This document shows positions 33,953-44,280 of a stretch of 64,000 bases of DNA, in pieces. The position numbers and the translations under genes were made by a program. The number at the start of each line of letters is the position of its first letter. Position 1 is the stretch's first letter. The DNA lies in assembly GCA_963971575.1 (NCBI GenBank), contig OZ020611.1, positions 682,001 through 746,000 on the forward strand, in the 5' to 3' direction. This DNA comes from Liopterus haemorrhoidalis. Lineage: Eukaryota; Arthropoda; Insecta; Coleoptera; Dytiscidae. A model generated the notes under the pieces. That model was not told the DNA's origin and searched no databases. It saw only the letters and a list, made by a program, of their open reading frames with translations.

Positions 33953-35083
33953 TCATGGTAACCTTCTTCGATGAATTGAATCCTACATTGCAAATCGTAG
34001 CCAAGCAGTTGCAATCAACAATTGCGTATTTAGCTTTGTTGGTATAACTTCCGGTGTGCCACAGGGTTCTCATCTTGGCCCGGTACTTTTTATTATCTTT
34101 ATTAATGACGTAATTTCATGTTTTCAGTATTCTAATTTTGTCTTATATGCCGATGACCTAAAAATTTATAAAAATATTGTCAATATCCAAGACTACCATG
34201 AACTTAATTCGGATTTAGATAAATTTCAGTTGTACTGTATGTACAACAAACTTTATTTGAATCTGGATAAATGTAATTTTATTAGCTTCACCAGAAAATT
34301 TAATGCCATTAAATATAATTACTGCATTGGAGGTGCAAATCTTAATCAGCTGCAAGTTGTTAAAGATCTTTGTGTTTACTTTGATAATAAGTTAAAATGT
34401 AACGTTCATGTAGACAAAACGAAATCTGCCTTTAAAACCCTCGGTTTCATATTCCGATCCTGCGAAGAATTTCACCAACCCGCTAGCCTCATTCAATTCT
34501 TCAAAACTCTCGTCATTCCCCGTTTGGAATATGCGAGTACAATATGGTGTCCTTAATATCGTATTCACATTGACAGACTAGAATCAGTGCAGAGACGATT
34601 CACTAAATATTAGGACTTTAAATATTTTAAAAACAATGTCACTTACGTATGTTGCTCTTCTTGCCCGCTATGATTTAGTTTGACAAAACGGCGTGTACAA
34701 ATCGATATGTACTGTGTCTATAAAATAGTCAGTCAGATTATCTATTGCACCAATATTATGCAGTTGATCAATTTCAATATACCCCAAAAGAGTACTAGGC
34801 AAAACCATACATATATCAATAATAGAACAACAAATGCAGAAATGAATTCACCCCTCAACAGAATCATGTCGTTATTTGATCAGTACTTTAACAGGTGTGA
34901 TATTTTCTTCATCACCTTTGCTCAGTTTAAGTCAGAAGTAAAACAAATTGTAATTTAGCATTTAAGGTTTATTTATTTATTTTTTTTATTTTGATGTAAA
35001 TATGTATACATTATAATATCATTTGTAACCTGTGGAAATTTTTAAGGAGACTCACGTCTCTGTTTATTTCCCATTTAAATGAA

Positions 35084-35122
<39 letters not shown>

Positions 35123-35126
35123 ATAG
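33953..35126 (+). pseudogene. Non-LTR retrotransposon RT relic with YADD and (AAAT)n tail
   Basis: The sequence encodes IESYIANRSQAVAINN near 33965, then SGVPQGSHLGPVLFIIFIND, then VLYADDLKIYKN with an intact YADD box, then LNLDKCNFISFTRK and TLGFIFRSCEEF. A stop follows IPRLEYASTIWCP at 34556, where family members continue. Further C-terminal pieces occur in other frames to about 34955 (STRQNHTYINNRTTN). The 3' end has GGAGACTCACGTCTCTG, AATAAA and an (AAAT)n tail to 35126. The endonuclease is absent, so it is 5' truncated and multiply broken, probably Jockey- or CR1-like. Confidence 0.75.
35075..35126 (+). repeat. (AAAT)n tail
   Basis: About twelve AAAT units terminate the RT relic. Confidence 0.9.
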
Positions 35127-36084
35127 TTCAGAACTTTTGTTAAAAAATTCTATACTTGATGAAAATGAAAAACCACTTGGTACACGTGTTGCTTGTACAC
35201 GTGGTTACCGTCAGAATCATCGATTTAACTTCAATCGATGAGGCCATGTTCATTTTATCCTTGTAAATGTGTGCCGCGGAAAAGGAGCCCGAGCTGGACT
35301 GTTGGTCTAGTGTACTAGTGGCATGTAGTGCGGCGAACAAGCGTTGCCCGTTGCCCTGACACGCTCGTCACCCGGGACCTGACACGCGGCACGCGAGCAA
35401 CGATCAAACATTTTATTAACCTTCCGCTCTAATAACATTCATTCACTCCCAGCGCACCTCTCCAATTAAACACTATTATTAACATACGCAGACATACATA
35501 ATACTCATTGACAGATAAATGATACCCAGCCTGTTAATGCACATGTATATACATAGATGAAAAAGAAGACACTTTTATGTGCGTGTTCTAAACGACGTTC
35601 TTCAATAAAACAATGAGTTTGACTCTAGGACTAAGCAACTGGAGAGACAATCAAAGTTTTAATCAAAAAATACAAACGCTTACTAGTTGATAGTGTTTTA
35701 TTTTTATACTGCAGATTGTTCAGATCAACTGCGTGATATTAAAGCGCAAATAGTTTTTGATACAGTGCGTCAAAAATGTCTACTAATTTTACAATTTTGT
35801 GACGAAATTGGTTATAATGTTAAAATTAACACCGGCAGTGGCACTGATTCTTTAATTTTACACCACACTTACCTTTTGAGTATAAACAAAGGCTCGTGTC
35901 ATAGTGTATCTAATTGGCAGCTATAGGCAGTGTCCCAATGTGTTCTTACGGACAGTGCAGAACAATGGCCACCGTTAGAGTGCGACGCAAGGAGAAGTTT
36001 ACATATAGATAGGTATATGCAGTTTCTGGGACACAATAGTTGTGTGCCCTGAAAGCATTTGATACATAGAATCATCAGTTATAC
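35127..36084. other. Unassigned region
   Basis: A short inverted pair TACACGTG...TACACGTG lies within 35178-35205. The open frame 35687-35926 has no recognised domain. About 35260-35470 is GC-richer and free of recognised repeats. Confidence 0.35.
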
Positions 36085-36660
36085 ATATTAATAATTATAC
36101 ATATAATAATACATTGAATCATCAATTGTTGCTCCGAAAACTGAAATTATACGGTATTAGAGTCATACCTCTAAACTTACTTGAAAGCTATCTCATAGAC
36201 AGAGAACAGCATATATCAGTGAATGATGAGCGAAGTAAAAAAAATAAAGAATCATGACATGTGGAGTGCCTCAAGGTGCAGTTTTAGGACAATTGATTTT
36301 TTAATTTATGTGAATGATCTTCATGAACTTCCATTCAAGGATTATCTCTTAAGCCGGTGATACTGCTTTATATTTAGATGGCCTGTCTTGGTCACAAGTT
36401 TATAAATCAACTTCACTCGATTTGAAAGTAATTAAACAATGGCTAGATTTCAATAAATTATACCTTAATATTGATAAATCACATTTTATGACATTTTCTT
36501 GTAATAGTTGTAATCAACCTAATGAGGATTTAATTACATTGCACGAGTGTAATGATGACAATAACTGTAATTGTAGATAGGAAATCTTAACTAGAAAAGT
36601 AAAAATAAGATATCTCAGAGTAATAATTAATAATTGATCAACACCTCTGATGGTATCATC
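36085..36660 (+). pseudogene. Non-LTR RT relic related to the one at 0.25-1.4 kb
   Basis: Translated in several frames the segment gives LYGIRVIPLNLLESYLIDREQHI, GVPQGAVLGQ, the equivalent of the finger/palm region, and LKVIKQWLDFNKLYLNIDKSHF followed by a HECNDDNNCNC stretch. The last matches the Cys-rich HSCCDQNCACD position of the first RT relic, placing both in one family. Stops and frameshifts occur about every 100 bp, including one in the catalytic-box region (AGDTALYLD equivalents), so no protein is possible. The 3' end reaches ATTATTATT near 36720. Confidence 0.65.
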
Positions 36661-37126
36661 GTTTTATTATTATTATTTATAAGAGTGTACTTAATAATAC
36701 TGAAATAAATATTATTATTATGCCTGAAAAGAGAGAGCGTTGCGGTATAAACAATCGAGCGGAATCAAATTAAGCGCAGGTATTACACAAACAAGCTATT
36801 AGAATATAAAGATTTAGAAAAAATAATCTTTAAATCTTTATATAAAATTAAAAATATAAAAAAATTATTTCCTTGGGGGGGGGAGGGGTGTGCCCCGTTG
36901 TCCTTACATAAAAGCAGCCCTTGCTATAGCACTATGGATGCTTCTTTATATAGCATTTTGAGGATTGCGTCCATCTTAATAATGCTCTCAATAAAAAGAA
37001 TATTTTTGTTACATATCCGTTTGCAGCCATTAAGAATTCTTACAAAAATGCCACCAGGTCCATTTGTAATAATTTCCAATTGTTTATAATAATCATATTC
37101 TTGGCTAATGTCTGTATTAAAGTATG
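36661..37126. other. Unassigned region
   Basis: A G-run lies at 36877-36890. A minus frame (about 37187-36924) is open and includes EIITNGPGGIFVRILNG, but the family is not recognised and it runs into the SINE tail. Confidence 0.35.
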
Positions 37127-37133
37127 GAGCACA

Positions 37134-37285
37134 TTTTTTTTTTTTTTTTTTAATGGCCTTTGCTTCTGTGGCAATTAGCCAGGACAATTTTTATTTTGAG
37201 AAAATTTCCATGCCTGAACAGGATTCGAACCCGAGACCTTCGCATCGCAGACCACATGTGTTACCACTACGCTACGCCGGTCGGC
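37134..37285 (-). mobile_element. tRNA-derived SINE, copy 1
   Basis: On the minus strand: a tRNA-like head GGCGTAGCGTAGTGGTAAC (box A) and GGTTCGAATCC (box B), then a body with CATGGAAATTTTCTC and GTCCTGGCTAATTGCCACAG, and a poly-A tail (T-run at 37134-37152). It is flanked by GAGCACA on both sides (37127-37133, 37286-37292). Pol III transcription and LINE-borrowed reverse transcription are the known mode for such elements. Confidence 0.85.
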
Positions 37286-37329
37286 GAGCACAAATTTGGA
37301 CATTGACGAAGAAACATAAAAACACATGA

Positions 37330-37675
37330 TTGTCAGCGGAACATGGAAAGAAAAATGCTATCCATCTCCAGAAATCAAAGAATAAAGATCTGCGACACAA
37401 CAACAAAACAGCAAATGAAAGGCGCAGTATAATTTATCAAAAACATTAAAATTGAAATGAAAAGTAAGGTACATATGAAGGGGACCAAAGATGATCAATG
37501 GAGTAAGAGAAATACCTAATGGACCCACAGAAAAAAGTAACAGAGGGCGTCACATGACAAGATGAAGATTTGAAATCCTTCAAGAAACGGTGGCCAACTA
37601 CAGAGAGTCATCGTGAGAGATAAACGACAGAAAGGAAGGTCTTTCCACAGCAGTGGGATGCTTAGGCTAATTTAA
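37330..37675 (+). pseudogene. RTE-like non-LTR 3' end, heavily decayed
   Basis: Fragments in shifting frames read GRHMTRWRFEILQE and, at the end, TERKVFPQQWDA followed by TAG near 37665. RTE/BovB-type elements of insects commonly end in a GRP-TRW-type block and a QQW or QQWD C-terminus close to the stop. Roughly 110 codons are represented, with several frameshifts. I infer the clade from these two motifs only. Confidence 0.45.
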
Positions 37676-37679
37676 ATTA

Positions 37680-38305
37680 CGTTAGATTATTGTCAACCTA
37701 TCGCACATTTTTGTAAAATTGCGTTAAAATTATTCTGCGCTTGCGTCTGATAATAATAAACACTTGGAAATGACTCGACGATCACACCTATTATTTATTT
37801 AGACAAATACCCAAGCAACAACAGTAAAATATTTGCCATAAAACTTTCCCAAGCAACAAGATTCTATGAAACACATAAATTATAATAAAATTCACGCTAG
37901 ACGTTAATTTTTATATGGTAATTGGAATACATATATTTTTTGTTATAAATATCATAAAACACGGTCTTGTATTAGTGGCGCAGCATTTTCCTTAATTAGA
38001 ACAATGTAAGTAATGAAAGGGGTACCTAACAGTTATTGGCGAAGCTCCAAGTATGGAATAAAAAGCCGGAGCACGGTGTGGGATGTAGGATGCAGGGTGC
38101 AGGGTGCACGGGGCGGGGTGCCCTGCCGTCATATATCGCGGGAAATACCGCAATAAACATACGGTGCATCTGCAACAACATGGACGCTGCCCGTCTCACC
38201 GCCCCTCGTCCACAACATCCACAAATGAATCCGGAAACAGTGGAAACAAGCACGCAACACAACACTTCCCACTGACCAACACATCGCTTCCTTCCTTAAA
38301 CGATA
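37680..38305. other. Unassigned region
   Basis: A GC-rich GCAGGGTGCAGGGTGCACGG patch lies at 38092-38111. No gene recognised. Confidence 0.4.
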
Positions 38306-38479
38306 TACAGTGAATTTATTTTTTAATACAACATGTACTATGTCATTACCATGGATACAGTTTGTGACAGCAATATAAATCGTGTTCATTTTCATTTGCA
38401 ACATAGGACCATAAACCATATTTACTAGTAAAATTAAAATATTTTATTGAAAATAAAAATTTAAAAAAAAAAAAAAAAA

Positions 38480-39670
38480 TAACTAATAAAAACTTATAAT
38501 AAATGTTGCAAAGTTTCTCCGTTTACTTGCATACAAAATGTTAAGCGATCATAAAAATGATTCAAAACATTCAGCAATTGTTCAGCAACATCCCTAAGTT
38601 CTCCATTATATACTTTGGCCTTTAAATATCCCCAATAAAAAAATCATTGGGTGCCAAATCCGGAGATCTCGCTGGCCAATTCATCGACCCTCCTCTTCCA
38701 ATCCAGCTATTTGGGAAAGTTCTATGAAAATATTCTTTAACTATTCTAGAATAATGGACTTGTGCGCCATCATGTTGAAACCATACTTGTCGATTAATAT
38801 TCAGGTTTCGCAACGCAGGTTATATTTGGCTTTGCAAAAGGGCTAGATATTTTGCGGCATTAAGGTTACCGTCAATAAAAAAAGGCCTTATAATATTGGT
38901 TCCTATTATCCCTGCCCAAACATGTAATTTTTGCGGCCTTTGAGTTCGGGAGGAATGAAACAAATGTAAATTTTCTCAACCAGTACCTAAAATTTTGTCT
39001 GTGCACTTCACCATATAGAGTAAACGTTTTTTTTTTTTTTTTTTTTTTAATTTAATGACCTTTGCTACTGTGGCAATTAGCCAGGACGATTTTTATGTGA
39101 GAAAATTTCCATGCCTTAACGGGATTCGAACCCGAGACCTTTGCAACGCAGAGCACATGTGTTACCACTACGCTACGCCGGCCGGCCAGAGTTAACGTCG
39201 CTTTGTCAGTAAATAAAATTATTTGAAACATTGTTGGGTCGGAATTAATTTTTTCAAACATTTCAAAACAAAAATCCATACGTACTGCTGCGTCCCTTTC
39301 TAACAATTCTTGATGATTTTGAAATTTGTATGATCGAAACTTATTTTTTTAAGAAGTTAAAAACAGATCCAATACTGCCACCAACGGTTTGTGCAATTGA
39401 TCTTAAAGTATTTTGATTGTTTTCTTCCACTTGCAATAATATTTCCAAATGCTTCTCTTCTGTAAGTACGTGGAACGTTGTTCTTTTTTTATTATGTTTT
39501 GACTTAAGACATCCTTCGCGATGAAATTTATTAACTAATCTTGAAATTGTAGAGGGATTTGGTATTGGCCGATTTGGATAAGTTGCACTAAATACAGCAG
39601 AAACTTCTCTTAAACTCATTTGGGAGTTATACCAAGTTATCATCATTATTTTTTCTTCATCTGTATACAT
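38480..39670 (-). pseudogene. DD41D (rosa-type) transposase, frameshifted and SINE-interrupted
   Basis: From the ATG at 39670 the minus strand encodes MYTDEEKIMMITWYNSQ, NPSTISRLVNKFHREGC and LTEEKHLEILLQVEENNQN, the N-terminal DNA-binding half. LERDAAVRMDFCFEMFEKI and IILFTDKATLTL follow, where the SINE breaks the frame; FTDE would be the first catalytic acid. The tail near 38813 has QVWFQHDGAQVHYS (second Asp) and MNWPARSPDLAPNDFF (third Asp). Forty-one residues separate the second and third, the spacing of the rosa family. One base is missing after NDFF relative to copy 2, which shifts the frame. The protein is dead but the motifs are well kept. Confidence 0.85.
39027..39186 (-). mobile_element. 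tRNA-derived SINE, copy 2
   Basis: Same head and body as the copy at 37134. The T-run (tail) is at 39027-39048 and the head GGCCGGCGTAGCGTAGTGG ends at 39186. Target duplication AGAGTAAACG / AGAGTTAACG (one difference). It is inserted in the transposase frame of the rosa-type element and so is younger than it. Confidence 0.85.
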
Positions 39671-39961
39671 GTTGATTAATTTTTAAACCAGCAATGAGCA
39701 AAAGTATGCATACTAATTGTCTATGTTGCAAATGAAAATGAACACGATTTATATTGCTGTCAAAAACTGTATCCATGGTAATGACATGTACATGTTGCAT
39801 TAAAAAATAAATTCACTGTATACGTATTCATACACTGATGTGTTGGTAAATAGTTAAAATATAAATAAATAATTCGGGTAGGGATACGTACTGGGCTTCC
39901 TGCTCTACTAGAGGGCAAGTTTGCTAATTTTGGGAAAGTACACACCGCGATATTTTGGAAG

Positions 39962-40219
39962 ATGGGTTTGCATATTAGTATAGCTTTTTTATTAAAGGAA
40001 GAAAAAGAGGATGAAATTATGTCTATCGTCAACAACTCTCAAATAAAATATTTGAAAATTGGGAAAACGAAGAATTTTTGTCAACTAAAAATTCACTTGC
40101 GAAACGACGATATGTTCTGGAAATTCTTCTTCCTTAACCCATCGCAGTGTCATTTAATTTGGAGTATGGTGAGAGATGATGTGTCACGGAAAGCAACCAA
40201 CGGAGTGCAACGCGATTAG
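39962..40219 (+). pseudogene. PIF/Harbinger-type transposase N-terminal fragment
   Basis: An 85-codon frame begins MGLHISIAFLLKEEKEDEI and continues LKIHLRNDDMFWKFFFLNPSQC, then LIWSMVRDDVSRKATNGVQRD before a stop. The pattern of an L-H-DD-FWKFF stretch, then NPSQ and a VRDD-K-TN segment, is how PIF/Harbinger nuclease proteins begin, ahead of the catalytic DDE core. The core is absent. It lies between the end of rosa copy 1 and a TTAA MITE, about 600 bp before a PIF element holding a MADF relic; whether they were once one element is not clear. The assignment is from motif memory. Confidence 0.5.
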
Positions 40220-40273
40220 TTGTTCATCGTCATAATCACTGAACCCTTTTCTCAACATTATGAAAGAATCAAT

Positions 40274-40521
40274 TTAACCCTTTAAGTACGGGTCACATCA
40301 ATAAGCGTTTTTGCGTAACTTCCGCGACAGCCGAGTAGCATCAATAAGAGTTCTGATAAATTTACTTGTTTTAATATTGAGGCTGCAGATATGTTGAGTA
40401 TGCGTTGTTTATTTATGTTAGCGCTTGGTTATATACAGTATGGTTAGATATTTTATATTTGTTTATGTTACGTCTACTTATGTTGCGATATTGCGAAATA
40501 TACCCGTACCGAAAGGGTTAA
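40274..40521. mobile_element. piggyBac-like MITE, 248 bp, TTAA ends
   Basis: TTAACCCTTTAAGTACGGGT at 40274 is the near-inverse of ACCCGTACCGAAAGGGTTAA ending 40521. The first ten bases are shared with the element at 5951-7212, suggesting the same mobilising family. Confidence 0.75.
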
Positions 40522-40833
40522 CAAACATTAGTAAAAATAAATTACCCAAGGTTTCTTCTTGGCCGTCGACTGCTGACTATTGGACTTTTTCTAGAGCGGT
40601 CGAGATGCGGCAATCGGGATTGGACTGTCATTACGCAACAGCCGCTGACTGTGGAGCAGTTACAGTGAAATAGTTCTCGTTCAAAATCTCAAAAACTCTT
40701 GGAAACTGCCAGCCGTTACTTCCAACAGCTACGGTGGGCAGTTCCATCGAAATGGTGCCGTTGGAAGACCACTAGCTTAGACGACGCTTCATTTCACACT
40801 AGATGCGTTCACAAGTGAAAAACCCAAGACAGC
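40522..40833. other. Unassigned spacer
   Basis: Moderately GC-rich, with no gene or repeat recognised. Confidence 0.4.
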
Positions 40834-41078
40834 TAAAGGATTCCACACACCAAAGCGGCCGCGGTGGCGGCCACGGTGGCGATAATGGAGCGGCCTAACG
40901 CAACCTATACAATACAATGAGACCACGCACATACAAGCGTTCCGCTATCTGAGAACGGCGCCGAATGCAGCGTTCAGTCTGGCGATCACCAAACACTGGC
41001 GGCCAAACTCGACAAGTTGTTTAGGCCGCGCGATATTCATTGTTTATATACCACAGAGTGAATATATTTAAGAAAATA

Positions 41079-41224
41079 ATGTCGAAAATAGATAATTTAA
41101 CAGAAAAAATCATAGATCAGTAAAGGATCATTTAATTTTGTATGACTTAGCACATCCTGATTACAAGAATATTAGGAAAATAAATAAAGTGTGGGACGAA
41201 ATAGGAAAAGTTTTGGAAATTGAT
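41079..41224 (+). pseudogene. MADF-domain protein relic of a PIF/Harbinger element
   Basis: From ATG 41079 the frame gives MSKIDNLTEKII. After a one-base shift near 41117 it reads RSVKDHLILYDLAHPDYKN and then IRKINKVWDEIGKVLEID. The spaced L-LYD, HPDYKN and W-EIG-L residues match the MADF (Myb/SANT-like) DNA-binding domain. PIF/Harbinger elements typically carry such a second gene beside the nuclease; its product helps bring the nuclease to the transposon ends. The relic stops at 41224, where a MITE insertion cuts it, and no nuclease frame remains in the element. Confidence 0.65.
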
Positions 41225-41225
41225 A

Positions 41226-41570
41226 GTAAAGTCTGTTCCAAACGATTAGGCGGAACTAGATTTTGCAATCTAGTTACTTTCATCGTTTAAATAATGCTTT
41301 TCAGCCGTTTTGTTTAATCTTTGTAAATCATACTTGCAACAAACATTTTTTGGTTAAGGTTAATATCATTTTAAAATGTCATTTTCTTTATATTTTGATT
41401 TTTTGTGTCATTCTTAATACAAATATCCCATTTATTTATTTTTTGTCATTAAAATATGTAAGAAAATTAATTTAAGTTTGACATATGTCATTCGTTTCCA
41501 TGGTTTCATTGTTGGAATTTTAAATTTTAACATTCCAAAGGGGAATAATGAAATAACCCAAGCAAGGTCC
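41226..41570. mobile_element. Tc1/mariner-type MITE, family CAGTCTGTTCC, right end lost
   Basis: Begins AAGTCTGTTCCAAACG plus GGCGGAACTAG and then matches the interior of the complete copy at 52794-53198 nearly base for base (TTTTGCAATCTAGTTACTTT; CATTTTTTGGTTAAGG; GACATATGTCATTCGTTTCC). Its right inverted repeat is missing after about 41570. Confidence 0.7.
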
Positions 41571-41731
41571 AATATTATCATACAACTATATACCGTGATT
41601 CACTAACTGATCGCTACCGCTACCGCCACTCCCACCGCGTTAGTGTAAGGAGACCTGATCACTACCGTGGCCGCCACCGTGGCCGCCACCGTGGCCGCCA
41701 CCGCGGCCGCTTTGGTGTGTGGAATCCTTAA

Positions 41732-42420
41732 TAGTACAACGCAGAATAGAAAAGGCCGATCTGGTCATCATGGTACGCCAGTCAGTTAGAATCCTTTAAT
41801 TATTATAATATGTAAACAAAAATGTATCAACATTTTGTTAAAAAACCCTTGAATAAGTCTGTCTGTAATTATAAGAAAGTTTTTTCGGGGTGTGTTATCC
41901 GGTAGTTGAGTTTTTCCATCAATTTGTTAATTGAATGATATTGTTTTTGTTTGGAAGTCTCCGCAAAGTGGGGATTAGAAGCTTTACTGCAATCCAATCC
42001 CATCTGGAGGTCGTTAAAGAAGGTCCCCGCGCACCCCGGGAGCAGAGGGGGGGCGGCGGCAGGACGGGGGCGGCCGAGAAAGCCAGGACAACAAATTCAT
42101 AATTAGGTATCGTGAAAGAAGCCCCTGAAGGAGTCTAAGCCTCTTAACGGCTTCCAGCCAAATTGAATTAAAAATAATTACTTAAACTTTTAGATGTATT
42201 TCCGTATTGGATAATGGAACTGATGCGACACTAACTCACTCGCTCGACCTAAACTTACAAGGTCGGACCAAGGAAGAAATAGCTTTTTATTTTCAATTAC
42301 TACCCGTTATGCGGCATTGACAGTGTCAAAATTATAAATTTAAATTAATGTTAAATTGGTATGTGGAAATTAAATAGCACGCACAATGTAAATTGAGAAA
42401 TTATAATTAAGGCCGGACAC
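41732..42420. other. Unassigned region with GC-rich island
   Basis: About 42010-42090 is strongly GC-rich (GGGGGGGCGGCGGCAGGACG). No coding or repeat assignment. Confidence 0.4.
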
Positions 42421-42423
42421 TTA

Positions 42424-42559
42424 GGGCCGGTTTCTGAAAGCTTAGCCGAGTTTAACCAGTTAGTTAAACTCGTAATCAGTATAACAATCCCATACGTAAC
42501 CATAGCAACCATGTTCTGACCATTTGGTTATAGTTAACTAAGCTTTCAGAAACCGGCCA
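42424..42559. mobile_element. PIF/Harbinger-like MITE, 136 bp
   Basis: GGCCGGTTTCTGAAAGCTTA and its exact inverse form the ends, flanked by TTA at 42421-42423 and 42560-42562. Internal GTTAACT-type sequences add more palindromic character. Confidence 0.75.
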
Positions 42560-42681
42560 TTAGCGTTGTATCGGTAAACTTCTACCAATTTTTACTTTAT
42601 CGATCGATATTTGTTTACATTTGCAAAAAGGTTTCGAGTGTTAATAGTTTTGAAAAAAATTACATGGAGGAGTAATTTATA

Positions 42682-44009
42682 CAGTGAATTTATTTTTTAA
42701 TGCAACATATACTATGTCATTACCATGGATACAGTTTTTGACAGCAATATAAATCGTGTTCATTTTCATTTGCAACATAGATAATTAGTGTGTATACTTT
42801 TCCTCATTGCTGATTTAAAAATTAATCAACATGTATACAGATGAAGAAAAAATAATGATGGTAACTTGGTATAACTCCCAAATGAGTTTAAGAGAAGTTT
42901 CTGTTGTATTTAGTGCAACTTATCCAAATTCCTCTACAATTTCAAGACTAGTTAATAAATTTCATCGCGAAAGATGTCTTAAGTTAAAACATAATAAAAA
43001 AAAGAACAACATCCCACGTGCTTACAGAAGAGAAGCAGTTAGAAATATTATTACAAGTGGAAGAAAACAATCAAAATACTTTAAGATCAATTGCACAAAC
43101 CGTTGGGGTCAGTATCAGATCTGCTTTTATCTTCTTAAAAAAAGAAAAGTTTCGATCATATAAATTTCAAAATCATCAAGAATTGTTAGAAAGGGACGCA
43201 GCAGTACGTATGGATTTTTGTTTTGAAATGTTTGAAAAAATTCCGAGCCAACAATGCTTCAAAGAATTTTATTTACTGACGAAGCAACGTTTACTCTAAA
43301 TGGTGAAGTGCACAAAATTTTAAGTACTGGAGTCGAGAAAATTTACATTTGTTTCATTCCACCCGAACTCAAAGGCCGCAAGAATTAAATGTTTGGGCAG
43401 GGATAATACGAACCAATATTATAGGGCCTTTTTTATTGACGGTAACCTTAATGCCGCAAAATATCTAGCCCTTTTAAAAACCAAATATTACCTGCGTTGC
43501 GAAACCTGAATATTAATGGACAAGTATGGTTTCAAGAATATTTACATAAAATTTTCCCAAATAGCTGGATTAGAAGAGGAGGGTCGATGAATTGGCCAGC
43601 GAGATCTCCGGATTTGGCACCCAATGATTTTTTTGATTGGGGATATTTAAAGGCCAAAGTATATAATGGAGAACTTAGGGATGTTGCTGAACTGCAAGAC
43701 AAAATTGTTCAAGCATCCAACAATATTCAAGAGCAATTGCTGAATGTTTTGGATCATTTTTATGATCGCTTAACATTTTGTATGCAAGTAAACGGAGAAA
43801 CTTTTGAACATTTATTATAAGTTTTTATTAGTTATTTATTTATTATTATTATTTTTTTTTAAATTTGTATTTTCAATCAAATATTTTATTTTTGCTAGTA
43901 AATATGGTTTTTCTGTTGCAAATGAAAATGAACACGATTTATATTGCTGTTAAAAACTGTATCCATGGTAATGACATAGTACATGTTGCATTAAAAAATA
44001 TATTCACTG
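42682..44009 (+). mobile_element. rosa-type (DD41D) Tc1/mariner element, copy 2
   Basis: The same ~97 bp inverted repeats as copy 1, TA at both borders (42680-42681 and 44010-44011), 1328 bp, no SINE. Confidence 0.88.
42831..43820 (+). pseudogene. DD41D (rosa-type) transposase, frameshifted, second Asp deleted
   Basis: ATG at 42831 gives MYTDEEKIMMVTWYNSQ and STISRLVNKFHRERC. The frame shifts near 43010 into LTEEKQLEILLQVEENNQN and LERDAAVRMDFCFEMFEKI. A further break precedes the FYLLTKQRLL area, which is the first catalytic region. The section at 43497-43820 has LNINGQVWFQ joined straight to EYLHKIFPNSW: the 13 residues that in copy 1 include HDGA, hence the second catalytic Asp, are missing in frame. 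The third region WPARSPDLAPNDFFDWGYLK is intact, as is the C-terminus to the TAA at 43820. Clearly inactive. Confidence 0.87.
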
Positions 44010-44018
44010 TATGTTTTA

Positions 44019-44277
44019 GGCCCGGTCTTTCCACCTTCAGATAAAGTTCCAGGTAACTATCTGACAGATAAGGTTATTTATAACTTCATCTGCTGAATAA
44101 ATGTCAATACCATTCAATGAATCCAATACGTCAGTCTCATTATCTGTTAGATACCTATCCGATAGATACATTTGTATAGAAAGAAGGGATGACATTTACT
44201 CAGCAGATGAAGTTATAAATATCCTTATCTGTCAGATAGTTACCTGGAACTTTATCTGAAGGTGGAAAAACCGGACC
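44019..44277. mobile_element. PIF/Harbinger-like MITE with ~88 bp inverted repeats
   Basis: GGCCCGGTCTTTCCACCTTC at the left and its near-inverse at the right. Similarity extends about 88 bp inwards (AGTTCCAGGTAACTATCTGA, TAACTTCATCTGCTGA). TTA lies at 44016-44018 and 44278-44280. The 259 bp element is almost wholly stem. It begins ten bases after rosa copy 2. Confidence 0.8.
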
Positions 44278-44280
44278 TTA

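Larger units (their letters stand above)
38308..39818 (-). mobile_element. rosa-type (DD41D) Tc1/mariner element, copy 1, with SINE insertion
   Basis: Inverted repeats of about 97 bp (left from CAGTGAATTTATTTTTTAAT at 38308; right its inverse ending 39818) are flanked by TA. The same repeats bound copy 2 at 42682-44009 in the opposite orientation. A SINE occupies 39027-39186. Confidence 0.85.
40837..41728. mobile_element. PIF/Harbinger element with GC-rich inverted repeats and TAA duplication
   Basis: The left end AGGATTCCACACACCAAAGC, followed by GGCCGCGGTGGCGGCCACGG, is the inverse of the right end up to 41728. TAA lies at 40834-40836 and 41729-41731, the 3 bp duplication characteristic of PIF/Harbinger. 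The right end adds extra copies of a CCGTGGCCGCCA unit. It contains a MADF-domain relic (41079-41224) and a Tc1-type MITE (from 41226) inserted in it. Confidence 0.8.

Noticed and set aside
36898..37187. Open minus-strand frame with NGPGGIFVRILNG as an exon
   Set aside because: Plausible-looking but it ends in the SINE poly-A tail and I can neither name a family nor find splice sites.
37200..37290. True tRNA gene from box A and box B in the SINE head
   Set aside because: It continues into the SINE body and poly-A tail, has target duplications and two sister copies; it is a SINE, not a tRNA gene.
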